Positions 25,780-34,666 of a DNA stretch of 54,800 nt are shown here, piece after piece. Under the pieces are notes generated by a model. The model did no database searches, was not told where the DNA came from, and was given only the letters and a program-made list of their open reading frames with translations. The stretch is from Pseudomonas sp. GM79. Its GTDB lineage: Bacteria > Pseudomonadota > Gammaproteobacteria > Pseudomonadales > Pseudomonadaceae. The position numbers and the translations under genes were made by a program. How positions within the stretch are numbered: the stretch's first letter is position 1; every line of letters begins with the position of its first letter. Location of the stretch: the NCBI RefSeq assembly GCF_000282495.1, contig NZ_AKJE01000081.1, positions 1 through 54,800 of the forward strand, read 5' to 3'.

Positions 25780-27500
25780 AGGGCTTTCCACTCCAGCGGC
25801 AGCCACTGCCAGTGACCGTCGGGCTCGCTGCCTTTAGGCAAGGTCAGGGCATATTTGCCATAGCCGCCGAGGGTGCGCAGTTTCGGGATCAGGTAGGTTT
25901 GCGCGGCGTTGTAGAACACCGGCTCCATGTCTTGCGGCAGGCTGTCGAGAGTTTCCTGTTGCATCAGTTGCGCCATGGAGTCCGGGCCGAAATAGATCGG
26001 CATCAGCAGGTCTTTCGGCACGACGTCAGCCATGGGCGGGAAGCGTTTGTCGAGGGTGCCAAGGGCTTTGTCGACCAGTTTGTCGTCAAGGGAGAACAGC
26101 AGCGTCGAACCGTGGCGCGCCAGGCTTACGCGCATAAAGGCTTTGCCGGTGATCGCGTCCGGTTGCTCGGCATCCTTGGCTTTATAGGGACCGAAGTTGG
26201 AGCTGACCTGGCGCTGCCACTGGTGGGTCTGGCCTTCCTGTTTCTCGACCACCGGGAACGCGTGCTCGGCGACGTTGCCCTCGTAGGCGCCGACCATCGA
26301 GCCGAACAGGTTGCCCAGGTCGCCGTCGAGTTTGGCACTGTCATCGTCATTCAGGCTGGCCACCAGCAGCGGCGTGTACAGCCGCGAATCGGCGTACCAG
26401 CACAGGCCGGCGGCACCGGCCATGTGTTCGGTCAGGGCTTGGGCCACGGCGTCGTCGGCGCCGAGTTTCACCAGCAGCGGTTTCTGTTGCTCGGCGGCCA
26501 GCGGCAAGGTCACGCAGGCACTGGCGCCCATCGGCATGGCCTGCCAGATCGGTTTGAAGTCGAAGTCTGGCTGGTTTTCCAGTTCGTCCATGGCGAGGAA
26601 GCTGTGCCAGCCCTTCTCGTCCATGTCGAAACGCAGGCCGGCGAAATTCGGGATGAAGCGCTGGTAACCCATGGCAAGGACGCTGGAGTTGACCGAGAGG
26701 CGTTGCTTCACTTCAGGCGCGCGGGGTTGCAGGCCGAAGGCTTCGGGGAACAGTTTCTGGCCGCTGAGCAGTGCTTCCAGCGATTCGGTCGAGACCATGC
26801 CGGGTTCTTCGACTGGACCGTGGCCGGCTTCATAAAGCTTGGCCGGGTTGGACAGCACCACCAGTTTGTCGCCATGAGAGGCGAACAGCAGCGCTTTGCT
26901 GTTGTTGTAGGTGAGTTGATAAAGCGGCACCACATCGCCGGCGACCTTGATTTCAGCCAGCTTGCTCAGCTGCGTATCATCCAGCGCCACTTTCGCCAGC
27001 GGCTCCAGCACCTTGGCCAGCCCGCCGCGATCCATCACCAACAGGAAATCCTTCAGACGCCCATCCGCACCGCGCCACAGCGCCACGTCCGCCGGTTGAT
27101 CGAACAGCTGCTCGATCAGGCTGTCCTGCAACTTCAGGTCATGCTCGTAAATGATCCGCCGCAGACTGCCGATCAAACCGAGGCGGTCGGCGTGGGCTTG
27201 GTAATAGAAGACGAAATCTTCGGTCAGGGTTTCCTTGAGAAACGGCACCGCCAGCAGATCCTTTGGCAGCTGGCTCAGGGAGTGGGTTTCGAGCAGACCG
27301 TCCGGCCGGCCCATGCCCAGTTTGTCACTGGCCAGTTCCGCAGGCGGAGCCTTGGGTTTGTTCAGGAACCACCCCAACCCGCCCGCCACGCCGGCCACCA
27401 GGCATAGCCCGATCACCACTGCCGGCCAGCGACGGGACGTGTTGGCCACAGGTGCGGCAGCGGCCGGGGAAGCGGCCGGTAAAATAGTGTTATCACTCAT
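25776..27500 (-). CDS. magB: DUF2138 membrane protein, MagB/YfaA-like
   Basis: A 574-residue protein with one N-terminal membrane helix (about 24-44, WPAVVIGLCLVAGVAGGLGWFL) after a Pro/Ala-rich cytoplasmic tail, and a large extracytoplasmic DUF2138 domain. No catalytic motif recognised. The ATG at 27500 is chosen over an in-frame GTG at 27506; neither has a good ribosome site, consistent with coupling to magA 35 bases upstream. Likely inner-membrane scaffold of the Mag proteins by synteny. Confidence 0.87.
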   Translation of the reverse strand: MSDNTILPAASPAAAAPVANTSRRWPAVVIGLCLVAGVAGGLGWFLNKPKAPPAELASDKLGMGRPDGLLETHSLSQLPKDLLAVPFLKETLTEDFVFYYQAHADRLGLIGSLRRIIYEHDLKLQDSLIEQLFDQPADVALWRGADGRLKDFLLVMDRGGLAKVLEPLAKVALDDTQLSKLAEIKVAGDVVPLYQLTYNNSKALLFASHGDKLVVLSNPAKLYEAGHGPVEEPGMVSTESLEALLSGQKLFPEAFGLQPRAPEVKQRLSVNSSVLAMGYQRFIPNFAGLRFDMDEKGWHSFLAMDELENQPDFDFKPIWQAMPMGASACVTLPLAAEQQKPLLVKLGADDAVAQALTEHMAGAAGLCWYADSRLYTPLLVASLNDDDSAKLDGDLGNLFGSMVGAYEGNVAEHAFPVVEKQEGQTHQWQRQVSSNFGPYKAKDAEQPDAITGKAFMRVSLARHGSTLLFSLDDKLVDKALGTLDKRFPPMADVVPKDLLMPIYFGPDSMAQLMQQETLDSLPQDMEPVFYNAAQTYLIPKLRTLGGYGKYALTLPKGSEPDGHWQWLPLEWKAL

Positions 27501-27535
27501 GTTCACAAACCCAATTCATCCGTGGTGCGGGATGT

Positions 27536-28327
27536 TTAATAGTTGAAAGTCTTGACCAGCAGCAGGTCGCCGATCGCTCGCAAAGGCACGATGAAGGTCT
27601 CGCGTTTTTCGTCGACGGTGTTTTCGTTGAGCACCAGATTGATTTGCGAGGTGATCACCTCGTTCTGGTTGCTGGTCTCATCGAAGTTATAGCCGCCGCT
27701 GCCGAAGTTGCCCCAATAGTTCACGTAAACCAGATAAGTGCCATGCATCGGCGCGGTCATGGTGAACATTTCCGGACCGGGACCATCGACCCCGTCCGGG
27801 TCCAGGCCGCCGCCATTGCTCATTGCCGGGCGAGCCCAGAACGCATGCTGGCCGTCGGGGGTAATGATGTGCAGGTCGAGTTCGGCCTTGGGATCGTCCC
27901 AACCCAGCACCACGCGAATTCGTGCCGGCGTGCGCAGGTTGTTGGCTTCGTAGAATTGAACGCGCTTGAGCGACTTGCCCTCGGAACTGCGCACTTCGAC
28001 GCTGTTGGAGCCGGCGCCGAACGCATACGGCCGGGCAAAACGCCCTTGGTCGTCGGTGTATAGATTCAGGGGATTGCCGTTGACCGCCAGGCTATGGGGC
28101 GGACGCAACGTGCCGAGAGCCTTGAGCTGGCCTTCGATCATCGTGCGATTGCGCTGCACGCCCCGGTCGATGGGCGGCGTGGGATAGGCGACTCGAGGGT
28201 TTTCACTACGGTCCAGCAGGCCGTGATAGCGCCAGCCGCCCACCGGTTCCGACAACTCGGCCGTGGGCTCGGCCCATGCCACCTGGGCGCAGACCAGCGT
28301 GATCAGCAGTGAAAGAACACAACGCAT
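27536..28327 (-). CDS. magA: DUF2135 secreted protein, MagA-like
   Basis: A 263-residue exported protein with signal peptide CVLSLLITLVCAQVAWAEP and a DUF2135 domain (LGWDDPKAELDLHIITPDGQHAFW, YLVYVNYWG). It is a paralogue of magF at the other end of the operon, with the same closing motif (LLVKTFNY against LVKGFSYP). The ATG at 28327 has a perfect AGGAGG eight bases upstream. First gene of the mag operon. An AGGAGG overlapping a possible Gac/Rsm GGA site would fit post-transcriptional control, but no hairpin was verified. Confidence 0.87.
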   Translation of the reverse strand: MRCVLSLLITLVCAQVAWAEPTAELSEPVGGWRYHGLLDRSENPRVAYPTPPIDRGVQRNRTMIEGQLKALGTLRPPHSLAVNGNPLNLYTDDQGRFARPYAFGAGSNSVEVRSSEGKSLKRVQFYEANNLRTPARIRVVLGWDDPKAELDLHIITPDGQHAFWARPAMSNGGGLDPDGVDGPGPEMFTMTAPMHGTYLVYVNYWGNFGSGGYNFDETSNQNEVITSQINLVLNENTVDEKRETFIVPLRAIGDLLLVKTFNY

Positions 28328-28488
28328 GTAACGCCTCCTGCCATGCATAACGAAGCCTTGCGCCCAATCCTCGGCGCGTTATTTGAACTGACTGCTGGGA
28401 AGGCGCTTGAGTAACCTCAAACAAGCCTTCGAACTTCAAAACATGATGGGTGCAGATGCCCAATGCCAGTCAGTCAAGCGCAATCCAT

Positions 28489-28576
28489 GTGGGAGCGGGC
28501 TTGCTCGCGAAGACGGCGGCACAGTCAACATTGATGTCGCCTGATACACCGCTTTCGCGAGCAAGCCCGCTCCCAC
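28489..28576. repeat. REP pair (REPIN) with long inverted flanks
   Basis: GTGGGAG-out REP pair with the same spacer as 6560-6647. Outside the cores the inversion continues (CAATGCCAGTCAGTCAAGCG on the left, CTTGACTGACTGGCATTGGG on the right), giving an imperfect palindrome of about 155 bases (28458-28612). Lies in the 506-base gap upstream of magA and the NAD(P)-binding gene. No other feature seen there. Confidence 0.93.
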
Positions 28577-28833
28577 AGATCCCGCGCCTTGACTGACTGG
28601 CATTGGGGCAGAGGCTGGCAATATAACATTCCCGCCAATCTGTTTTTCCGGTCTTTTTGTGCGCATCTCTGCATTTTTTCAAGTTGACCCGATCGTCGTC
28701 TGAGCGAACCACCTATCGGACAACACCAAGCAGTTCCATTGCGGGTCTTTAATGGTTGCAGGATTCAACGTCAGCCCCTCGATCTGTCCACCAACACGAT
28801 ACTCAGGACTGACATCGCATCAGGAGACTCGTC

Positions 28834-29583
28834 ATGAAAATCGTCGTCATTGGCGGTACCGGGCTGATCGGCAGACACCTGTGCAAAAACCTGCAAGACC
28901 TGGGGCATGAAACCCTGGCCGCATCACCGAGCACCGGCGTCAACGCCCTCACCGGCGAAGGACTGCAAACCGCCTTGCAAGGCGCCGACGTGGTGGTCGA
29001 CGTAGCCAACTCGCCCTCCTTCGAAGACGCTGCCGTACTCGAATTCTTCGAAACCAGCGGGCGTAACCTGCTCGCCGCCGAGAAAACCGCCGGCGTCAAA
29101 CACCATATCGCCCTGTCGGTGGTGGGCACCGAGCGCATGCTAGACAGCGGTTACTTCCGGGCGAAAATGGCCCAGGAAACACTCATCAAGGACTCAGGCG
29201 TTCCTTACACAATTCTGCGGGCCACGCAGTTTTTCGAGTTCATCGGGGCGATTTCGCACTCGGGCGCTCAGGACGGCGACACCGTCCGCCTGACCTCCGC
29301 CGAGCTACAACCGATTGCCGCGGTCGATGTCGCGATGGCGTTGGCGAAGGTCGCCGTGCAAGCACCGAGCAATCAAACCCTGGAAGTGGCCGGGCCAGAG
29401 CGCTGGCCGCTGGTGGAATTCGTGCGCCTGTTTTTGCAACACACCCACGACCCGCGCCAGACCCAAGCGGACGACACGGTCCCCTACTTCGGCGCGCCCA
29501 TCGATGACCATTCGCTCACGCCGGGAGAGCACCCCATCATCGGGCCGACGCGCTTCGAGACCTGGCTCAAGAGCAGCGTTTGA
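28834..29583 (+). CDS. NAD(P)-binding atypical SDR (NmrA-like)
   Basis: A 249-residue Rossmann protein with GGTGLIGRHL (residues 7-16) and the NmrA/SDR_a5-like course (VVDVANSPSFED, LSVVGTERM, YFRAKMAQE, ILRATQFFEF). The Tyr-x3-Lys of active SDRs appears as YFRAK, so activity is possible. Good ribosome site (CAGGAGACTCGTC). Stands alone; its stop lies two bases before the CTCAAA duplication of the 7.4-kb mobile segment. Substrate unknown. Confidence 0.88.
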   Translation: MKIVVIGGTGLIGRHLCKNLQDLGHETLAASPSTGVNALTGEGLQTALQGADVVVDVANSPSFEDAAVLEFFETSGRNLLAAEKTAGVKHHIALSVVGTERMLDSGYFRAKMAQETLIKDSGVPYTILRATQFFEFIGAISHSGAQDGDTVRLTSAELQPIAAVDVAMALAKVAVQAPSNQTLEVAGPERWPLVEFVRLFLQHTHDPRQTQADDTVPYFGAPIDDHSLTPGEHPIIGPTRFETWLKSSV

Positions 29584-29825
29584 TACTCAAATGGGTAATT
29601 GCACAGACTTGCCCACCCATTTGCATTCGACCTGACCAGTCATTTGCATCGGAATTGACCATCACGCTTCGTGACCATGACCGGCAGAGAACGGCCCAAA
29701 GCTGCCGGTCAGCAGAGGCAGAAACCGGCCATTAGCTGTCATTCCTGATGTGCAACAATCGGACGAGAGCAGACGCTCATCGACGACTGCCTCCGAACCA
29801 AGGTACGCCTTTCGCCCAAGACTCC

Positions 29826-30560
29826 TCAGTGTGGGCTGGCGGTCGGACGAACCACAATCTCACTCACATCCACATCGTCAGGCTGCTCGATGGCATAGGC
29901 GAGCGCTCGCGCAATGGCGTCGGCGTTGAGCGCCACCCGCCGGAAAGCCTTCATTTCCTCGCGGGCCACCTCATCGGAAATCGTATCGGCCAGTTCAGAC
30001 TCGACAACGCCCGGGCACACCACGGTGACACGGATCTTGTCCGTTTCCTGGCGCAGACCATCCGAGATAGCCCTGACCGCAAATTTGGTCGCGCAGTACA
30101 CCGCGGCTGTCGGAGAAACCGCGAGGCCGCCGATTGAGGAGATATTGATGACCTGGCCGAAACCTTGCGCCTCCATGTCCGGCAAGACGGCTGCAATACC
30201 GTGCAGCACTCCGCGGACGTTGACATCGAGCATCTGGTTCCACTCATTGACCTTCAACGAAGTCAAAGGAGACAGGGGCATCACGCCTGCGTTGTTGATG
30301 ATCACATCGACCTTGCCATGTTGCGTCTTGGCGAATGCCACGAATGCGTGCATGGATTGCAGATCCGTAACGTCCAGTGCGCAGGCACTTGCTGAGCCAC
30401 CTTCGGCGTGGATCTCGCTGACAAGTTTGTCCAGGCGTTCGGTACGGCGGGCGCCGAGTACCACATGGGCACCTTTGGCGGCGATCAATCTGGCCGCCGC
30501 TTCGCCAATACCACTGCTTGCACCGGTAATCAGGACGACTTTGTTTTGAATGTTCGACAT
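29826..30560 (-). CDS. classical SDR-family oxidoreductase
   Basis: A 244-residue short-chain dehydrogenase. It has TGASSGIG (residues 12-19), the basic ARRTER after beta2 suggesting NADPH, NNAG, catalytic Ser in NISSIGG, YCATK, and a C-terminal substrate region with EMKAFRR. The ATG at 30560 follows CAGGAGCTACGGAT. Cytoplasmic. First passenger gene inside the left end of the mobile segment, with an AraC gene upstream on the same strand. Substrate unknown. Confidence 0.92.
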   Translation of the reverse strand: MSNIQNKVVLITGASSGIGEAAARLIAAKGAHVVLGARRTERLDKLVSEIHAEGGSASACALDVTDLQSMHAFVAFAKTQHGKVDVIINNAGVMPLSPLTSLKVNEWNQMLDVNVRGVLHGIAAVLPDMEAQGFGQVINISSIGGLAVSPTAAVYCATKFAVRAISDGLRQETDKIRVTVVCPGVVESELADTISDEVAREEMKAFRRVALNADAIARALAYAIEQPDDVDVSEIVVRPTASPH

Positions 30561-30745
30561 ATCCGTAGCTCCTGCTGTCTGCATTGAAGTTCAGCACCGA
30601 CCGTTGAAGACGCGGGCGTTGCTGCGGGGTACGTCGAAAAGATTAAAGGCACAGGCCTGCTCGACGCGTGCCGAAACCTGCGCAACTTTTGCCTATTCGT
30701 GTCTGTGAGCATCAAGCGCTCGCAAAAGGCGTGAAGCGACGTCAG

Positions 30746-31690
30746 TTACGCCCCACGGAACTCGCTGGGCGTTACGCCCATCTCGCGACGAAATACCTGG
30801 GAGAAGTGACTGGGGCTGGAGTAGCCGACCTCCAGCCCGACGTCGATGACGCTAAGCCGGGTCTCCAGCAACAAGTGCCGTGCACGAACCATGCGCAAGC
30901 GAATGAAGTACTGCGACGGCGAAAGCCCCGTCGCACGCTTGAACAGGCGGCTGAAGTGGTACTCGCTCAGCTCGGCAAGCCTGGCCAACTTTGCCAGGCT
31001 GAACTCAGCGCCCAGATCCGCACTCATGGCGTCAGTGACTTTGCGCAGCTTGTAGGCTTGCAAGGCGTTGACCCGACGCCCAGGCTGGTTTTCGGCGAGA
31101 TAGCTGCGCACCAGGTGTACGACCAGCGCCTGTGCCAGAGACCGGACGAACAGAGCACTGGGCGAGCGCTCCACGACCAGTTCGGTGCGCAGCTGCTCCA
31201 TGACAAACGTGACGCGCCCGTCCTGTGCCCCGGAAACATCGCGAAATCGAACTGCCCTGGCATGCTCACCCAACAGCTCCCGTGACGCTTGCTCGATCAG
31301 CGGTAATCCCAGATAAAGATGCATGACTTCGAAGGTATCGCCTCCATGGGTCTGCCAGCGCATTTCATACGGCTCATCAGAACTGGTGAGGAAAAAATCG
31401 CCGGCACTGACCTCTGCCGCCTCCCACTCCCCACCCGGCACGCGCTCCTCCACCCTGGCCGCCCCCGCCAGAACCAGGACAAGCAGCGGTTCCACCACCG
31501 CAGGCACGAGAATGGGCTCAATGACGCTGCGATGGGTAAACAGCTGAATCACAATATCCTTGATTTCCAGGCCCGGTGGAAACGCCTGCGGCTGGCCTGG
31601 CAGGTATTCACGCATCGACTCACCGGTGATGCGCAAATCCCGAGAGGATGTCGACATCTGTTCCTGGGACGTGCGCCCGGTATTTGCCAT
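30746..31690 (-). CDS. AraC-family regulator with cupin sensor
   Basis: A 314-residue regulator. A N-terminal AraC-type cupin domain (LLVLVLAGAARVEERV...AGDFFLTSSDEPYEM) is followed by two HTHs (AKLARLAELSEYHFSRLFKRATG and VIDVGLEVGYSSPSHFSQVFRREMGVTPSEFR). The ATG at 31690 has AAGGA upstream; frame further upstream has no ribosome site. It lies between two SDR genes and is divergent from the one at 31979 by about 290 bases, so control of either or both is plausible. Confidence 0.9.
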   Translation of the reverse strand: MANTGRTSQEQMSTSSRDLRITGESMREYLPGQPQAFPPGLEIKDIVIQLFTHRSVIEPILVPAVVEPLLVLVLAGAARVEERVPGGEWEAAEVSAGDFFLTSSDEPYEMRWQTHGGDTFEVMHLYLGLPLIEQASRELLGEHARAVRFRDVSGAQDGRVTFVMEQLRTELVVERSPSALFVRSLAQALVVHLVRSYLAENQPGRRVNALQAYKLRKVTDAMSADLGAEFSLAKLARLAELSEYHFSRLFKRATGLSPSQYFIRLRMVRARHLLLETRLSVIDVGLEVGYSSPSHFSQVFRREMGVTPSEFRGA

Positions 31691-31978
31691 GAACTCGTCC
31701 TTTTCATATTCCGCTGTGCAAAGCCAGACAGGTCTCCAGACGCTTGCCCGAACTCCGCACCATGGAGACCGGATCGATGATATCGGGCTTTTCCCGCTTG
31801 CTGAACCGAGCACCGAACCGTCCTCACTCATATTCGGCGCAAAACCCCGACAGCGTGGGCAATCTTACGAAAGCCGTCTTCGCCTCGCTGCGAGACAGTA
31901 GGCCCGTCGCCGATGACAAGCGCCTTGCGGGCGCCGACACGGCTTATCCCCTACTTGATCACAACGCTGGAGAACATC

Positions 31979-32743
31979 ATGACCGATATCAAGAACAGCA
32001 CCCCAAACGAAGTGGCAGATAAAGTCGCTCTGGTCACTGGCGCGGCCAGCGGTATTGGCCAGGCCATCGCACTGCTGCTGCATGCCCGCGGGGCCAAGGT
32101 CATCGCCGAAGATATAAACCCTGAAGTACAAGCGCTGGCCCGCCCTGGCCTGGTACCACTGGTGGCCGACATCACTCAGGACGGCGCCGCCGAGCGCGCG
32201 GTCGCTTTGGCCGTCGAGCAATTCGGTCGGCTGGACATTCTGGTCAATAACGCCGGCATCATCATCAACAAGCTGGTCATCGACATGACCCGCGAAGACT
32301 GGGAGCGCATTCAAGCGGTCAACGCCACGGCGGCATTCCTGCATAGCCGCGAAGCGGTCAAAGCGATGATGCCCAACAAATCCGGATCGATCGTCAACAT
32401 CGCGTCCTACGCCTCCTACTTCGCCTTCCCCACCATTGCCGCCTACACCGCCTCTAAAGGCGCGCTTGCGCAACTGACGCGCACCCTGGCGCTTGAGGTC
32501 ATTGGCCACGGCATCCGCGTCAATGCCGTCGGTGTGGGAGATGTGGTGACCAACATCCTCAACCATGTGGTCGACGATGGCCCTGCATTTCTCGCCCAAC
32601 ATGGCGAAGCCGCACCGATCGGCCGCGCCGCACAACCGGAAGAAATCGCCGAAGTGGTCGCGTTCATCGCCTCGGATCGTGCCAGCTTCATGGTCGGTTC
32701 GGTGGTCATGGCAGACGGCGGTATGACCGTCACGGCCGGGTGA
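31979..32743 (+). CDS. classical SDR-family oxidoreductase
   Basis: A 254-residue FabG-like dehydrogenase. It has TGAASGIG (residues 20-27), an acidic AEDIN after beta2 suggesting NAD(H), NNAG, Ser in NIASYAS, YTASK and the ending ASFMVGSVVMADGGMTVTAG. The ATG at 31979 follows TGGAGAACATC. Together with the next small genes and the AraC at 33492 it forms a plus-strand group. Substrate unknown. Confidence 0.92.
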   Translation: MTDIKNSTPNEVADKVALVTGAASGIGQAIALLLHARGAKVIAEDINPEVQALARPGLVPLVADITQDGAAERAVALAVEQFGRLDILVNNAGIIINKLVIDMTREDWERIQAVNATAAFLHSREAVKAMMPNKSGSIVNIASYASYFAFPTIAAYTASKGALAQLTRTLALEVIGHGIRVNAVGVGDVVTNILNHVVDDGPAFLAQHGEAAPIGRAAQPEEIAEVVAFIASDRASFMVGSVVMADGGMTVTAG

Positions 32744-32920
32744 GTCGCCGCAGGAAGGAGCTGCCGGACATGCTCGGCAAACGCGAGAGGATCAGGCAAA
32801 TCTGCGGCAGTTTCGTCCTAACACCGCTGCGCTCGGCTACGTAATCTGAATACACGCAACGGACGCAGACACCGGCCAAGGCAGGCCACTCAGATGAACA
32901 ACGTCAATGAGGACTGAACA

Positions 32921-33133
32921 ATGAAAAACGCAAAACGGCTTTCCCTGTCACTGGTGATCAGCGCGATGGTTGCCTGCGCGGTCAACCTCTCTTCTACCAG
33001 CCTGTACCTGGCTGCAGACGGTGCGGATCGCACTCCCGGCATGCGCGTGACTGAAGGCGGCAGTGACCGCACTCCGGGTTTTCGCGTTGCCGAAAACGGC
33101 TCTAATCGCACTGCCCTGGGTCGTATCGGCTAA
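32921..33133 (+). CDS. secreted peptide with 13-residue repeats
   Basis: A 70-residue product with a signal peptide (LSLSLVISAMVACAVNLSS). Three 13-residue units follow: LAADGADRTPGMR, VTEGGSDRTPGFR and VAENGSNRTALGR, then IG. Each unit ends in Arg, and the consensus V-A/T-E-G-G-S-D-R is the same as in the larger repeat protein beginning at 54580. GAGGA provides the ribosome site. No known domain. Repeated short units ending in a basic residue look like a precursor cut into peptides, but an intact repeat protein is equally possible. Inside the mobile segment, 24 bases before the Atu4866 gene. Confidence 0.8.
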   Translation: MKNAKRLSLSLVISAMVACAVNLSSTSLYLAADGADRTPGMRVTEGGSDRTPGFRVAENGSNRTALGRIG

Positions 33134-33157
33134 GCCTGCCATCGAGGAGAAAAGCTG

Positions 33158-33415
33158 ATGAAAAATGCCAAACAAGCCACGCCTGATCATCGTTACGCAG
33201 GCATGTGGGTCACCGCTGATGGATTCATCCGTCACGAGCTTCTGACCACTGGGCGTTACGACGAGGCCCGTGGTAAAAATAAGAGCGCCTGGCAAGGCCG
33301 GTACGAAATAGTCGGTGACTACATCCAGTACTGGGACGACACCGGCTTCACCGCTGACGGGCACTTTCATGACGACGTGCTGTATCACGCCGGCATGATC
33401 CTCTATCGGCAATGA
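33158..33415 (+). CDS. Atu4866-domain protein
   Basis: An 85-residue cytoplasmic protein matching the Atu4866 family along its length (YAGMWVTADGFIRHELL, GRYDEARG, YIQYWDDTGFTADG, YHAGMILYR), a small beta-barrel family of unknown function often found beside SDR and AraC genes. GAGGAG ribosome site. Its first codons (MKNAK) repeat the start of the peptide gene 24 bases upstream, perhaps from a short duplication. Confidence 0.88.
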   Translation: MKNAKQATPDHRYAGMWVTADGFIRHELLTTGRYDEARGKNKSAWQGRYEIVGDYIQYWDDTGFTADGHFHDDVLYHAGMILYRQ

Positions 33416-33491
33416 GCACTTTGATGATGTCGGGTGAATATCGTCTGCTGGGGAAGACTCGGGCAGCATTAACACTTGTGAGAGCCTTGAA

Positions 33492-34409
33492 ATGGAACAG
33501 AGCGATGCTTTCATCCTGCAAAACACGGCCATCTACCGTGACGAACTGGTTCGCCTGCTGACACAACGCTTTACCACGCCCGGGATCTATGAGACCGCGA
33601 TAGCGCCGCTGCATGTCATTCGTTTTGACGCGCCTTCGGAGCTTATCCATACCGTCCACAAGCCGGCCCTTTGCCTGATCGTGCAAGGACAAAAAGAAAT
33701 CGGCCTGGGCGACGACCGTTACCTGTACGACCCCCTGAGTTATCTGGTGGTATCGGTGACACTTCCGGTTTCCGGGCGCGTGCTGATGGCCAGCCCGGAG
33801 GCGCCCTACCTGTGTATCCGCTTTGATTTCGAGGCCGCGGAAATTGCACAGGTCATCGCCGATGCGCCAGCGACGGGCGTCCCGGACGAGCCGGAGCTTG
33901 GCCTTTTCCTTGAGAAGGTCGACGTGCCCCTGCTGGAAACAATGCTTCGGCTGGTACGGTTGCTGGAAACACCGAAAGACATCGGCATGTTGGCGCCGCT
34001 CGCCCTGCGGGAGCTGTATTACCGCCTCCTGCGAGGCGTGCACGGACGCCGGCTGTATGAGCTTGCCCTCGGTGATTCGCAAACACGACGTGTGACACGG
34101 GCCATCGACTGGCTGAATAACCATTACACCCAGCCCTTACGCATCGAAGAACTTGCCCGGGTCGCCAATTTGGGCAGCTCCACGTTGCATCATCGCTTCA
34201 AGGCAGTGACCGCGATGAGCCCACTGCAGTATCAGAAACAACTGCGTCTGCAGGAAGCCCGCCGTCTGTTGCTGGGTGAAGGGCTGGATGTGGCGAGTGC
34301 CTGTTATCGAGTGGGCTACGAAAGCCCATCGCAATTCAGCCGGGAATACAGTCGCCAGTTTGGGTGTCCGCCATCAAGAGATGCCAGCCGAGTTCGCCAC
34401 TCTGCGTGA
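33492..34409 (+). CDS. AraC-family regulator (YqhC-like N domain)
   Basis: A 305-residue regulator with the AraC_N domain (PSELIHTVHKPALCLIVQGQKEIGLGD, YLVVSVTLPVSG). Two C-terminal HTHs follow (EELARVANLGSSTLHHRFKAVT and VASACYRVGYESPSQFSREYSRQFG). Relatives regulate aldehyde or alcohol reductases. The end diverges from the usual PPxRD-x-E-x-LR into SRVRHSA. Same strand and close to the Atu4866 and SDR genes. Confidence 0.9.
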   Translation: MEQSDAFILQNTAIYRDELVRLLTQRFTTPGIYETAIAPLHVIRFDAPSELIHTVHKPALCLIVQGQKEIGLGDDRYLYDPLSYLVVSVTLPVSGRVLMASPEAPYLCIRFDFEAAEIAQVIADAPATGVPDEPELGLFLEKVDVPLLETMLRLVRLLETPKDIGMLAPLALRELYYRLLRGVHGRRLYELALGDSQTRRVTRAIDWLNNHYTQPLRIEELARVANLGSSTLHHRFKAVTAMSPLQYQKQLRLQEARRLLLGEGLDVASACYRVGYESPSQFSREYSRQFGCPPSRDASRVRHSA

Positions 34410-34560
34410 AAGTCTGACCGGCTGCCTACTGCTTATGAGGTTCTACTCGTTTAGTAAGGTTAGAGTAGCTATTGCCTTGGAACCTAATTCATCGAACAGC
34501 CCACTTTCACTAATGGTAATTTTCGCCTATTGCTGTCGTTTGAATGTCTGCTTTTGGCCG

Positions 34561-34650
34561 AGGCTGTGTAAAAACGTTTTTGATCGTAATAGGTGGCTGG
34601 ATTCGACACAAAAATTGCGCTCCTACGCAAATTTCAGGTCTGCTGAGTTG
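34561..34650. repeat. truncated MITE-like element
   Basis: Starts with AGGCTGTGTAAAAACG, close to the terminal repeat of the complete element at 39824. It shares the internal block CTCCTACGCAAATTTCAGG...TCTGCTGA, then loses similarity before the second terminus. Lies at the 3' end of the hydrolase gene. The rest of the 34410-34666 gap shows nothing. Confidence 0.7.
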
Positions 34651-34666
34651 CTGAGTGCCAGCAACC

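Noticed and set aside
25770..27407. 545-codon plus-strand open frame
   Set aside because: Antisense shadow of magB; the opposite strand fits the mag operon exactly.
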